Notes: generated by a model from the letters alone, not told the origin. A stretch of DNA of 14,946 bases from an uncultured Ruminococcus sp. (GCA_945876405.1 CAMCOJ010000018.1:1-14946), one strand, 5' to 3'. Counted from the stretch's first letter, positions 8,232-14,946 are shown. A program made the numbers and translations.

Positions 8232-10310
8232 TTACAGACCTCTTTCGTAACCGCAGCCCGGCTTTTCACAGAGGATCTTGCCTGCCTTGCCGCCCTTCTT
8301 GAAAAGCGTCGACGAACACTTCGGGCACTTGTCTTCAATAGGTGTATTCCATGTCATAAATGTACATTCCGGATATTTTTCACATCCGAAGAAGTTTCTG
8401 CCCTTCTTTGACTTCTGCGCAATAACTGTATTTCCGCAAAGCGGACATACGCCCTTTGTTGCCTGAACAATCTTTTTTGTATTTGTACACTCAGGGAATC
8501 CCGGACAGGCAAGGAATTTTCCGAAACGGCCAATCTTAATTACCATATTCTTTCCGCATTCGTCACAGATAACATCTGTTTCCTCGCTCGGAATCTTCAC
8601 TCTCTTACCCTCCATTGCAACTTCTGCCTTTGCAAGAGTAGCGTCAAATTCCTCATAAAAATCCTTAAGCGTAGCCTTCCAGTCCTTTTCGCCCTTTTCA
8701 ACATCATCAAGGTTTGTTTCCATATTTGCAGTGAACTTCGCATTCACGATATTGGAAAAATGATCCTTCATAAGTTCTGTTGTAACTTCACCAAGGACAG
8801 TCGGCTTAAGCTGCTTTCCGTCACGTTCAACATACATTCTTGATGTAATTGTCGTTATTGTAGGTGCATAAGTACTAGGGCGGCCTATACCGTTCTCTTC
8901 AAGGGTTTTGATAAGCGTAGCTTCCGTGTATCTTGAAGGAGGCTGGGTAAAGTGCTGATTTCCGCCAAGTGACTTTACTTTAAGAACATCTCCCTCTTCA
9001 AGCGGAGGAAGTTCCTTGTTCTCCTCTTCATCATTACCGTCCTTTGATTCAACATGAAGAACTGAAAATCCCTTGAACTTTACGGAATAGCCTGAAGCTG
9101 TGAAAGTACAGTTTCCTGCTGTAATCTCAGCTGACATTGTATCAAGAAGTGCATTTGCCATCTGGCTGGCGATGAAACGCTCCCAGATAAGCTTATACAC
9201 CTTGTACTGATCAGTAGTCAGGCTGCTCTTTACACGTTCAGGATCCAGCTCAGGCATGGAAGGACGAATGGCTTCGTGTGCATCCTGTGCATTTTTCTTT
9301 GACTTGTATTCACGCGGTGAAGGCGGAAGATATTCCTCACCATATTTACCCTTTATATATTCAGCAGCAGCCTGCTTTGCCTCATCGGAAACACGAAGGC
9401 TGTCTGTTCTCATATATGTGATAAGACCAACAAGTCCCAGACCTTCTATCTCGATACCTTCATACAGTTCCTGAGCTGCCTTCATTGTTCTTCTTGCCTG
9501 GAAGCCCATACGTCGTGAGGCTTCCTGCTGGAGGGTTGAAGTAATGTACGGCGGCGCTGGCTGTCTTTTTGTTACTCTTTTCTTTACTTTTGTAATACGG
9601 AATTCTTCGTTTTCAAGAGACGCAAGAACCTTGTTGGTTTCCTCTTCTGTTTTAAGGTCTGCCTTCTTTGAATCAATAGAGGCAAGCTTTGCTGAGAAAA
9701 CCTTTCTGCTTGACGGTGCGGTAAATTTTCCGTCAATACTCCAGTATTCCTGAGTAACGAATTTTCTGATTTCATTTTCTCTGTCCACAACAAGACTTAC
9801 TGCTACTGACTGTACACGACCGGCAGACAGTCCTCTCTTAACCTTTCTCCAGAGAAACGGACTGAGTTTATAACCGAGAATACGGTCAAGTATTCTTCTC
9901 GCCTGCTGTGCATTTACAAGGTCGATGTCAATCTTATGTGGATTGCTCATACCGCTCTGAACACCGAACTTTGTGATTTCGTTAAATGCAACTCTGTTGT
10001 TATCGTTAAGATCAAGACCGAGCATCTGAGCTATATGCCATGATATAGCTTCTCCCTCACGGTCCGGGTCAGTTGCGAGATAGATTTTGTCGCATTTTTT
10101 AGCACATTTTTTTAATTCTTTTATAACATCCTCTTTACCCTTCATATCGGTGTAAATTGGTTCAAAATCATTTTCAAGATCAACACCGATTTTTGATTTC
10201 GGAAGATCACGGATATGTCCCATAGAAGCAATTACTTCATAACCGGGACCAAGATATTTTTGTATTGTCTTAGCCTTGGCAGGAGACTCTACTATAACAA
10301 GATCTGACAT
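8232..10310 (-). CDS. topA: DNA topoisomerase I (type IA)
   Basis: TopA relaxes negatively supercoiled DNA by transient single-strand cleavage through a tyrosine. I chose the ATG at 10310 (692 aa): AAAGGAGAG lies just upstream and the protein begins MSDLVIVESPAKAKTI, as the family does. A longer frame opens at GTG 10352, but its site is weak and the extra 14 residues match nothing conserved. The Toprim domain spans about 1-130 with acidic DPDREGE (81-87). NAQQARRILDRILGYKLSPFL (about 133-153) and LSAGRVQSVA (about 161-170) follow. The active-site tyrosine is Tyr299 in GLITYMRTDS. Three four-cysteine zinc ribbons end the protein (about 582-608, 622-649 and 662-686). It is first in a six-gene operon driven by the promoter at 10402-10430. 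Confidence 0.97.
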   Translation of the reverse strand: MSDLVIVESPAKAKTIQKYLGPGYEVIASMGHIRDLPKSKIGVDLENDFEPIYTDMKGKEDVIKELKKCAKKCDKIYLATDPDREGEAISWHIAQMLGLDLNDNNRVAFNEITKFGVQSGMSNPHKIDIDLVNAQQARRILDRILGYKLSPFLWRKVKRGLSAGRVQSVAVSLVVDRENEIRKFVTQEYWSIDGKFTAPSSRKVFSAKLASIDSKKADLKTEEETNKVLASLENEEFRITKVKKRVTKRQPAPPYITSTLQQEASRRMGFQARRTMKAAQELYEGIEIEGLGLVGLITYMRTDSLRVSDEAKQAAAEYIKGKYGEEYLPPSPREYKSKKNAQDAHEAIRPSMPELDPERVKSSLTTDQYKVYKLIWERFIASQMANALLDTMSAEITAGNCTFTASGYSVKFKGFSVLHVESKDGNDEEENKELPPLEEGDVLKVKSLGGNQHFTQPPSRYTEATLIKTLEENGIGRPSTYAPTITTITSRMYVERDGKQLKPTVLGEVTTELMKDHFSNIVNAKFTANMETNLDDVEKGEKDWKATLKDFYEEFDATLAKAEVAMEGKRVKIPSEETDVICDECGKNMVIKIGRFGKFLACPGFPECTNTKKIVQATKGVCPLCGNTVIAQKSKKGRNFFGCEKYPECTFMTWNTPIEDKCPKCSSTLFKKGGKAGKILCEKPGCGYERGL

Positions 10311-10401
10311 TACGCTCTCCTTTTCCACTGTTTGTTTTGATTGTTCTGTCACAGACCTGAAACAAATTCAGATTTCCGGACATTTATTTGCAATAATATA
10401 T

Positions 10402-10430
10402 AGTATAATTGATTTGTTCTGATTTGTCAA
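10402..10430 (-). promoter_or_regulatory. Sigma-A promoter of the topA operon
   Basis: On the minus strand a perfect -35 box TTGACA (10425-10430) is followed by a 17-base spacer and TATACT (10402-10407), five of six matches to the -10 consensus. The expected start is near 10395, giving a leader of about 85 nt to the topA ATG at 10310. The box lies between dprA and topA, so topA through smc can be transcribed separately from dprA. I see no clear terminator between dprA and this promoter. Confidence 0.85.
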
Positions 10431-10443
10431 AAGTTTTTTCGCA

Positions 10444-11643
10444 CTAAACGAGAATATACTGTTTTCCCGGAAGCGACTGTACTGCTCCGGAAATCTCCAT
10501 ATCTGTCAGTTCAGCAAGAAGTTCTGATATATCAGTTCCCGTCATGCTGCTTATTTCCTCAATATGAACAGGTCTTTCTGCAATCACCTGTGCTATCTCT
10601 CTCTGAATTCCTTCAAATTCTTCCGGTGAGAATTTTTTATTTGCAGGTTCCTTTTCATCTGTTTTTTTACACTGCGTTTTTTTAACTGCAGGTGAATTCA
10701 TTTCACTGAAAATAAATGACTCAGACCTTGCTGTGATATACTCATCAGAAGGTTTAACCGCTGATAGTTTATGTGAAAAATTCGTATAGTATTCATAAAT
10801 TATATCGAGATGACTGTAAACCGGAACGGCTCCGTCTCTGAGATACCTTACCACACCCTGAAAGCTTTTGCTGAAAATATCAGAAGGAGGAAGGCAGAAT
10901 ACATCACGTCCCTGTTCCAGTGCACAGTCTGCTGTTATAAGCGCACCGCTTGAAAGAGGTGCCTCTGCTACAAACACTCCAAGTGAAAGTCCTGATATAA
11001 TCCTGTTTCTGGAGGGAAAATTTCTTGCCAGAGGCGGTGTTCCGGGCGGGTACTCTGAAATAAAAGCTCCGTTTTTCATAACGGCATCTCTTATATCACT
11101 GTTTGCCCTTGGATAATCAACGTCAACACCGCAGCCCAGTACAGCTATCGTCTTTCCGTTTCCTGAAAGTGCTCCCCTGTGTGCAGACGAATCAATGCCT
11201 GCCGCAAAACCGCTTACTATTGTTAATCCCACACGGGCAAGTTCCTCGGATATTCTGAATGCAGCATCAGCTCCGTACTCTGAAGGTTCACGGGTACCTA
11301 CAACTGAAACGCTCATCTCTTCACTCAGACTTTCTGAATTGCCGGAGAGATACAGTACTGCCGGAGGGTCAAATATAGTTCTGAGTCTGGAAGGATATTT
11401 TTCACTTCCGTATGTTATTACTTCAATTCCTTTTTGTTTGCAGTTTTTTAAAATCTCTGCAGATTTTTCCGGAGAAGAGCATAGAAAACGATTCTTCTCC
11501 CACGCTGCAAGAGTAAATTTGCCTTCAGATACTCTCCGGTAACCTTCTTCGGCACTTTCACATGTGCTCATAAGTTTCCATAGACTGCTGCTGGCAGGTC
11601 CGAATATCTCCGAAAGACTTATCCAGTATAGTGTTTCTTTCAT
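10444..11643 (-). CDS. dprA: DprA, DNA-processing / RecA-loading protein
   Basis: DprA (Smf) binds incoming single-stranded DNA during natural transformation, protects it and loads RecA. It is also widespread in bacteria not known to be competent. The 399-aa protein has a helical N-terminal region (about 1-75), then the Rossmann-like DNA-binding fold with VVGTREPSEYG (114-124), IVSGFAAGIDSSAH (142-155), TIAVLGCGVDVDYP (165-178), FPSRNRIISGLS (209-220) and SSGALITADCALEQGRDV (231-248). A lysine-rich linker (about 320-340) leads to a winged-helix domain (about 345-399) of the type that ends many DprA proteins. The ATG at 11643 is preceded by purine-rich sequence with a modest site. It follows the RNA methylase gene by 27 bases and stops before the topA promoter. 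Confidence 0.95.
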   Translation of the reverse strand: MKETLYWISLSEIFGPASSSLWKLMSTCESAEEGYRRVSEGKFTLAAWEKNRFLCSSPEKSAEILKNCKQKGIEVITYGSEKYPSRLRTIFDPPAVLYLSGNSESLSEEMSVSVVGTREPSEYGADAAFRISEELARVGLTIVSGFAAGIDSSAHRGALSGNGKTIAVLGCGVDVDYPRANSDIRDAVMKNGAFISEYPPGTPPLARNFPSRNRIISGLSLGVFVAEAPLSSGALITADCALEQGRDVFCLPPSDIFSKSFQGVVRYLRDGAVPVYSHLDIIYEYYTNFSHKLSAVKPSDEYITARSESFIFSEMNSPAVKKTQCKKTDEKEPANKKFSPEEFEGIQREIAQVIAERPVHIEEISSMTGTDISELLAELTDMEISGAVQSLPGKQYILV

Positions 11644-11670
11644 TTTTCTCTTTTTCCTCAGATTAAAAAA

Positions 11671-12459
11671 TTATTTTCCCGACATTTCCCACAGGAAAAT
11701 GCCTGCTGCCATAGCTGCATTGAGTGAATTTATATGACCTGACATTCTGATAGTTGCTCTGACCGTACATCTTCCTGCTATATCAGCAGGAAGTCCGTTG
11801 CCTTCATTTCCGATAAATACCGCACAGCCTCCCTCAAATGTACATTTTCTGAGGTCATATGCATCACTGTCAATTACTGCAGCATAACTTGAGATTCCGT
11901 TGTTTTCAAAACATGAAAACAGTTCATCAGTGCTGGTGCTCTCAAAAATATTCATACGAAAAACAGAACCCATAGTAGAACGGATTACCTTCGGGCTGTA
12001 AAGTTCACAGCACTCTGAAAGTATAACTCCGTCAACACCAACTGCATCTGCCGTTCTTATTATCATTCCGAGATTTCCAGGGTCCTGAAGCTGATGAAGA
12101 ACGAGATATTTTCCGTCTTTTCTTATAAAATCATTTAGTTTTTTTACAGGTGGCATTTCACAGACTGCGAATACTCCCTGCGGTTTTTCCGTACAGGAAA
12201 TCTTTATTCCAAGCTCATTTGAAATAATCAGCACCTTTACTTCCTTCAAATCAGCCTGGGATAGCATGCTGCTGTACTTTTCATATGCTTCTTCTGTAAA
12301 AAAAATCTGTTTTATCAGTGATTTTTCGTTCACAGCATCAGTTATAAGGCGAAATCCCTCAAGAACATACATGCCGCTCTTTTTTCTTTCCTTTTTTGAC
12401 ACCGAAAGCTTCACGTAAAGCTTTACAGAAGGATTGTCCTTTGATGTTATTACAGTCAA
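11671..12459 (-). CDS. TrmH/SpoU-family RNA 2'-O-methyltransferase (TTG start)
   Basis: This 262-aa SPOUT-class enzyme should methylate a ribose 2'-OH in rRNA or tRNA using SAM; the exact target cannot be read from sequence. The N-terminal substrate-binding domain (about 1-100) begins with ITSKDNP and contains KKSGMYVLEGFRLI (26-39). The trefoil-knot catalytic domain shows motif 1 QDPGNLGMIIRTADA (125-139), motif 2 FIGNEGNGLP (215-224) and motif 3 RMSGHINSLNAAMAAGI (238-254). The family's usual start aligns with TTG at 12457-12459; the only ATG nearby (12476) is out of frame by one base across a run of seven T. The upstream binding site is weak. It sits between the rplT terminator and dprA, and may be expressed by read-through from the translation operon, a common neighbourhood for this family in Firmicutes. 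Confidence 0.9.
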   Translation of the reverse strand: MTVITSKDNPSVKLYVKLSVSKKERKKSGMYVLEGFRLITDAVNEKSLIKQIFFTEEAYEKYSSMLSQADLKEVKVLIISNELGIKISCTEKPQGVFAVCEMPPVKKLNDFIRKDGKYLVLHQLQDPGNLGMIIRTADAVGVDGVILSECCELYSPKVIRSTMGSVFRMNIFESTSTDELFSCFENNGISSYAAVIDSDAYDLRKCTFEGGCAVFIGNEGNGLPADIAGRCTVRATIRMSGHINSLNAAMAAGIFLWEMSGK

Positions 12460-12491
12460 AAAAACACCGCTTTCATTTTTCTGTATTTAAG

Positions 12492-12527
12492 AAAAACACG
12501 CTCTTATTATATAAATACGAGCGTGTT
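12492..12527 (-). terminator. Intrinsic terminator of the infC-rpmI-rplT operon
   Basis: On the minus strand AACACGCTC (519-527 in the 12-kb numbering, i.e. 12519-12527) pairs perfectly with GAGCGTGTT (12495-12503). The AT-rich apical part can add a TATT/AATA pairing around a TATAT loop. T bases follow the stem (12492-12496). It begins nine bases after the rplT stop codon at 12537. Confidence 0.88.
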
Positions 12528-12536
12528 GTTATCTGA

Positions 12537-12890
12537 TTAAAGAGCAGCCTTTGCCTTTTCAACAATTGCTGTGAAGCCTGCAGGATCGTTGATAGCGATT
12601 TCTGAGAGCATCTTTCTGTTCAGTGTGATATCAGCCTTCTTAAGACCGTTCATGAATGTTGAGTAGTTCATGCCGTTCATCTTTGCAGCTGCACTGATTC
12701 TTGTGATCCAGAGCTGTCTGAAGTTACGCTTCTTCTGCTTACGTCCAACGTATGCATAGTTACCTGACTTCATTACGGCCTGTTTAGCCATCTTGAAGTG
12801 TTTGCTCTTAGCTCCCCAGTAGCCCTTAGCAAGCTTGAGAGTTTTATTTCTTCTCTTACGAGTCATCATCGCACCCTTAACACGTGCCAT
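12537..12890 (-). CDS. rplT: 50S ribosomal protein L20
   Basis: L20 binds 23S rRNA early in large-subunit assembly; in B. subtilis and E. coli it also represses its own operon. The product is 117 aa, the family's normal length, with the very basic N-terminal arm (residues 1-30, starting [20 protein letters not shown]) and the conserved region [19 protein letters not shown] (about 43-61) and [20 protein letters not shown] (about 64-83). The ATG at 12890 has GGAGGT eight bases upstream. It is the last gene of the infC operon, followed directly by a strong terminator, and is the likely trans-acting regulator of the leader at 13679-13822. Confidence 0.98.
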   Translation of the reverse strand: MARVKGAMMTRKRRNKTLKLAKGYWGAKSKHFKMAKQAVMKSGNYAYVGRKQKKRNFRQLWITRISAAAKMNGMNYSTFMNGLKKADITLNRKMLSEIAINDPAGFTAIVEKAKAAL

Positions 12891-12938
12891 ATATTTCTAC
12901 CTCCGATTATTTGATTTTAAAAATTAACAAATTCCTTA

Positions 12939-13142
12939 TTATGCGTATGGTAAGAGCTGCTTAAGAGCGCCCATGTTTGTCTTGTCAGCCACACCAGAAG
13001 CACGGTTGATTCTCTTTCTCTTTGTTTCCTTCTGAGTTAATCTGTGTCTTCTGTTTGTCTTCTGATACTTAACCTTGCCAGTTCCAGTAACCTTAAAACG
13101 CTTCTTAGCGCCTGAATGTGTTTTAACCTTTACCTTAGCCAT
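12939..13142 (-). CDS. rpmI: 50S ribosomal protein L35
   Basis: L35 is a small, strongly basic protein of the large subunit. The 67-aa product begins [19 protein letters not shown] and contains the family's [22 protein letters not shown] stretch in two halves (about 23-44), ending in LKQLLPYA. The length is typical (about 64-67 aa). The ATG at 13142 follows AAGGAGGA at normal distance. It lies 17 bases after infC and 48 bases before rplT, the conserved infC-rpmI-rplT order. Confidence 0.98.
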   Translation of the reverse strand: MAKVKVKTHSGAKKRFKVTGTGKVKYQKTNRRHRLTQKETKRKRINRASGVADKTNMGALKQLLPYA

Positions 13143-13159
13143 CTTTATATCCTCCTTAA

Positions 13160-13678
13160 TTACTTATTCGTCTTCGGTGAAATGAACATAACCAGACTAC
13201 GTCCTTCCATCTTTGCCGGCTTCTCAACAACGCCAACTTCCAGACAAGCTTCCTTGAAACGTTCAAGTAACTCTCCTCCGAGTTCCGGATGAGCAATTGC
13301 TCTCTTTCGGAATCTTACTGAAACCTTAACCTTATCGCCTGACTTCAAAAACTTACAAGTCTGATTAACTTTTGTATTGAAATCATTGGTATCAATGTTT
13401 GAGAACATTCTGATTTCTTTGATTTCAACGACTTTCTGATTTTTTCTTGCTTCCTTCTCACGCTTAGACTGTTCAAAACAGTACTTGCCGTAATCCATTA
13501 TCTTGCATACAGGCGGTGTAGCCTGAGGAGCAATCTTAACCAGATCAAGATTTCTTTCAAAAGCAATTTCCAGTGCTTCTGTTGCCGAGAGAATTCCGAG
13601 CTGTTCACCGTCATTTCCAATGACACGAAGCTCCTTGTCACGAATCTCTTCGTTTATCTGCAGTTCCTTGTTGCTAAT
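13160..13678 (-). CDS. infC: Translation initiation factor IF-3, probable AUU start
   Basis: IF3 binds the 30S subunit, prevents early 50S joining and checks the start codon and initiator tRNA. I place the start at ATT (13676-13678), giving 172 aa. GGAGGT (13686-13691) lies exactly seven bases upstream, and the protein then begins [19 protein letters not shown], where IF3 proteins usually begin. In-frame ATGs at 13744 and 13699 lie further upstream: the first is part of the terminator stem, neither has a binding site, and their residues do not resemble IF3. The N-domain (about 1-65) includes [17 protein letters not shown]; the basic linker (65-81) follows CKIMDYGKY; the C-domain (about 86-172) includes [15 protein letters not shown]. 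The C-domain reads [14 protein letters not shown] where many IF3 proteins have RFRGRE. AUU is the known start of E. coli infC and underlies its autoregulation by IF3. Confidence 0.93.
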   Translation of the reverse strand: MSNKELQINEEIRDKELRVIGNDGEQLGILSATEALEIAFERNLDLVKIAPQATPPVCKIMDYGKYCFEQSKREKEARKNQKVVEIKEIRMFSNIDTNDFNTKVNQTCKFLKSGDKVKVSVRFRKRAIAHPELGGELLERFKEACLEVGVVEKPAKMEGRSLVMFISPKTNK

Positions 13679-13822
13679 AGTCAGCACCTCCAAGACCATA
13701 AAAATGTAACAAAAAAATGAGTACAGACACACGTCAGTACTCATACTTAAAAATCCATTAAAAGTATTGACCGGTTCGATACTGAACCAACCGGTGAGAA
13801 CTGAGGTTCTGCTTTGATTTAC
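13679..13822 (-). promoter_or_regulatory. infC operon leader, probable L20-type transcription attenuator
   Basis: About 145 nt of untranslated leader precede infC. In transcription order I see a small hairpin AGAAC/GTTCT (13806-13810 with 13797-13801, tetraloop), then a stem ACCGGTT/AACCGGT (13789-13795 with 13770-13776, 12-nt loop), a weak AT hairpin ATACTT/AAGTAT around 13745-13768, and a strong intrinsic terminator (13711-13744). The loop bases TCAGTAT (13779-13785) can pair with GTACTGA (13734-13740), which is part of the terminator's 5' arm, a plausible antiterminator or pseudoknot. In B. subtilis the same operon is controlled by L20 through premature termination in its leader. Matching this leader to that family is inference from position and architecture; no covariance model was run. 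Confidence 0.75.
13711..13744 (-). terminator. Attenuator terminator in the infC leader
   Basis: On the minus strand ATGAGTAC (13737-13744) pairs with GTACTCAT (13717-13724 counting the A-T closing pair), with an inner GAC/GTC helix and a GTGT tetraloop after one A-A type mismatch. Seven T follow (13711-13717). It lies upstream of the infC start and downstream of its promoter, so it can only act as a conditional stop for the operon. Confidence 0.85.
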
Positions 13823-13828
13823 TTTTCC

Positions 13829-13857
13829 ATTATACTCTTATTAAATACGTTTGTCAA
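13829..13857 (-). promoter_or_regulatory. Consensus sigma-A promoter of the infC operon
   Basis: On the minus strand TTGACA (13852-13857), a 17-base spacer and TATAAT (13829-13834) match the vegetative consensus in all twelve positions. The start is expected near 13822. Such a strong promoter is fitting for a ribosomal protein operon whose output is then trimmed by the leader attenuator. Confidence 0.92.
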
Positions 13858-13860
13858 TAG

Positions 13861-14036
13861 TATTTTTATAATTTACAGTTTGTTCATAATTGCAGCCAGC
13901 TGCAGGACAGCCTGCTTATCATTGCTGTAACTACTGTTTCCGGAGTATATACAGGCTTACTTTTACTCTGTAACCTATGCAGATTTAATATTTTTACCTT
14001 CTCATAATTGATTCGGAGCGAAAATGGCTCACTTTT
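13861..14036 (-). other. Intergenic stretch between the amidase gene and the infC promoter
   Basis: I find no convincing gene here. Two overlapping short inverted repeats occur at 13891-13915 (TGCAG/CTGCA and GCAGG/CCTGC with four-base loops) but no T-run follows on either strand, so they are not a standard terminator. A 27-codon open reading on the minus strand (13873-13956) ends in KQAVLQLAAIMNKL before a stop; it has no start codon at its head and may be a gene remnant or chance. No clear terminator for the upstream amidase gene is visible. Confidence 0.5.
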
Positions 14037-14816
14037 CTATGAACAGTAATCTTTGATTTTCAAGATAACAGCTCCTCCTGAAAATCCGCTTTTTTGCCAT
14101 GAATCCTCATTAATTTCAAAATCAAATAACGGAGGATTGTGAGAGGAAATATAAACAATCCCATTCTCAGATACATCAGAAACAATTACTACATGATGAA
14201 TGTTATCTATACATTGATAAATAACATCCCCTGTATTAATGTTTTTACTTTTTACCAGTTCTGAAAACTGTTCATAATTATTTGCTTCATATCTTCCCTC
14301 TGCAAAATTTTTCTCAAAATAATCAATCTGCTCTCCGGCACATGACCACGTGTATGTCCATACATAATTCATATCTGTATAATCTGCTCCGTTTCCGATT
14401 CCATATGAAACATAATTAAATCGATTTAAAGATGTACAGATTTTATCAGTTATACGTTTTATTTTTAAAACGGAATCACTGTACCTTTTCATATACCATA
14501 GGTCCGTCATTTCAAATCCACCGGCATATAAACACTGAGATACATAATTTGCACAGTCAGTAGCACTGTCACCGTTTGCGGGAGAAAGGAATCTAAACGT
14601 CCCGTTCTGAAGATAATCTGAAGCATACTCTGCGTATTTTCTTACATTTTCCCGATTGTAAACATTCTCATTATTCTGATGTAAAGGAAATCTGTCACGA
14701 ATATCGTTTGAATCAAATTCTGCCGGTATTGCCGCAATAGCAGTAAAAGCAACTGCAAATATCAATATAATAATTATAGTGAATAATAATATTTTAATTC
14801 CTGATTTTCTTTTCAC
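14037..14816 (-). CDS. Secreted or membrane-anchored putative amidase-domain protein (GTG start)
   Basis: The 259-aa product has a basic N-terminus and a hydrophobic stretch (about 8-30), a signal peptide or membrane anchor; a cleavable AxA-like site is possible near 27-29. The rest resembles the putative amidase domain found in many clostridial cell-envelope proteins, a papain-like cysteine fold: YNRENVRKYAEYASD (53-67), DCANYVSQCLYAGG (87-100, probable nucleophile Cys88), a YVWTYTW segment (151-157), GDVIY (196-200), HHVVIVSDV (207-215, probable catalytic His208) and SSHNPP (224-229). The substrate is unknown; cell wall peptide or a related amide is a guess from family and location. The GTG at 14814-14816 is preceded by an in-frame TAA, so no longer start exists; the binding site is weak. 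Its DNA is AT-richer than its neighbours and it is not part of the translation operon. Confidence 0.75.
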   Translation of the reverse strand: MKRKSGIKILLFTIIIILIFAVAFTAIAAIPAEFDSNDIRDRFPLHQNNENVYNRENVRKYAEYASDYLQNGTFRFLSPANGDSATDCANYVSQCLYAGGFEMTDLWYMKRYSDSVLKIKRITDKICTSLNRFNYVSYGIGNGADYTDMNYVWTYTWSCAGEQIDYFEKNFAEGRYEANNYEQFSELVKSKNINTGDVIYQCIDNIHHVVIVSDVSENGIVYISSHNPPLFDFEINEDSWQKSGFSGGAVILKIKDYCS

Positions 14817-14843
14817 TTACTTTTTCTTTCTGTATTTTACTTT

Positions 14844-14872
14844 AATTTAGAATGGTATGAGTTGAACATCAA
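14844..14872 (-). promoter_or_regulatory. Weak candidate promoter of the amidase-domain gene
   Basis: On the minus strand TTGATG (14867-14872), a 17-base spacer and TAAATT (14844-14849) form a four-of-six match in each box, ending 27 bases before the GTG start. The surrounding DNA is so AT-rich that chance matches are likely. Confidence 0.3.
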
Positions 14873-14946
14873 AAGTCTATTTTAAACATTCATTGTATAA
14901 TGTACAAACAACATTTGATCATAGTTTGTTGTGGAAAAAGGAAATA

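Noticed and set aside
10311..10352. N-terminal extension of TopA from GTG 10352
   Set aside because: The ATG at 10310 has a much better binding site (AAAGGAGAG) and begins exactly at the conserved TopA N-terminus; the 14 extra residues match nothing.
12506..12534. TATAAT inside the rplT terminator loop as a promoter for the methylase and dprA
   Set aside because: The -35 position reads AGATAA, a very poor match, and the -10 lies in an AT-rich hairpin loop where such a match is expected by chance.
13679..13744. N-terminal extension of IF3 from ATG 13744 or 13699
   Set aside because: No ribosome binding site, the DNA forms the attenuator hairpin and T-run, and the residues are not IF3-like.
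13891..13915. Paired small inverted repeats as a terminator of the amidase gene
   Set aside because: Stems are only five bases, they share bases with each other, and no T-run follows on the minus strand.
1..14946. CRISPR arrays, insertion sequences, att sites, tRNA or rRNA genes, or a defence system
   Set aside because: I found no regularly spaced repeats, transposase or integrase motifs, tRNA cloverleaf or rRNA sequence; all supported genes belong to known housekeeping families apart from the unassigned radical SAM and amidase-domain proteins.

Overview
The window looks like chromosomal housekeeping DNA from a low-to-moderate GC Firmicute, most likely a Clostridia member of the Ruminococcus/Oscillospiraceae type. 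Grounds are the gene order (topA-trmFO; plsX-rnc-radical SAM-smc-ftsY; infC-rpmI-rplT followed by a SpoU-type methylase), strong AGGAGG-type ribosome binding sites, near-consensus sigma-A promoters, and an FtsY without the long acidic N-domain. The genus is an inference. Every gene I can support lies on the minus strand, so the text below runs from right to left in the direction of transcription.

Right end (about 14946-13860): a secreted or membrane-anchored putative amidase (14037-14816, GTG start), visibly more AT-rich than its neighbours, then a short gap with no convincing gene. Translation operon (13860-12490): a perfect TTGACA-17-TATAAT promoter, a leader of about 145 nt with hairpins and a strong intrinsic terminator upstream of the start (an L20-leader-type attenuator), then infC (probable AUU start codon), rpmI, rplT and a strong terminator. 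Next come a TrmH/SpoU-family RNA methyltransferase (TTG start beside a T7 tract) and dprA.

Large operon (10430-672): a near-perfect promoter (TTGACA-17-TATACT) starts topA, which is followed almost without gaps by trmFO, plsX, rnc (TTG start), an Elp3-like radical SAM gene and smc. The last three junctions are a 1-nt gap and two overlaps. An intrinsic terminator closes this unit after smc. ftsY, which runs off the left edge, then has its own good promoter (TTGACC-17-TAAAAT).

Together the genes cover DNA topology and chromosome condensation (TopA, SMC), tRNA and rRNA modification and processing (TrmFO, RNase III, SpoU methylase), the first step of phospholipid synthesis (PlsX), membrane targeting of translation (FtsY), ribosome assembly and initiation (IF3, L35, L20) and uptake or protection of single-stranded DNA (DprA). 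I see no CRISPR, mobile element, tRNA, rRNA or novel defence system. The most interesting points are regulatory: the infC leader with its possible antiterminator pairing, the AUU start, the possible slippery start of the methylase gene, the missing acpP between plsX and rnc, and the terminator/promoter pair that separates ftsY from smc.
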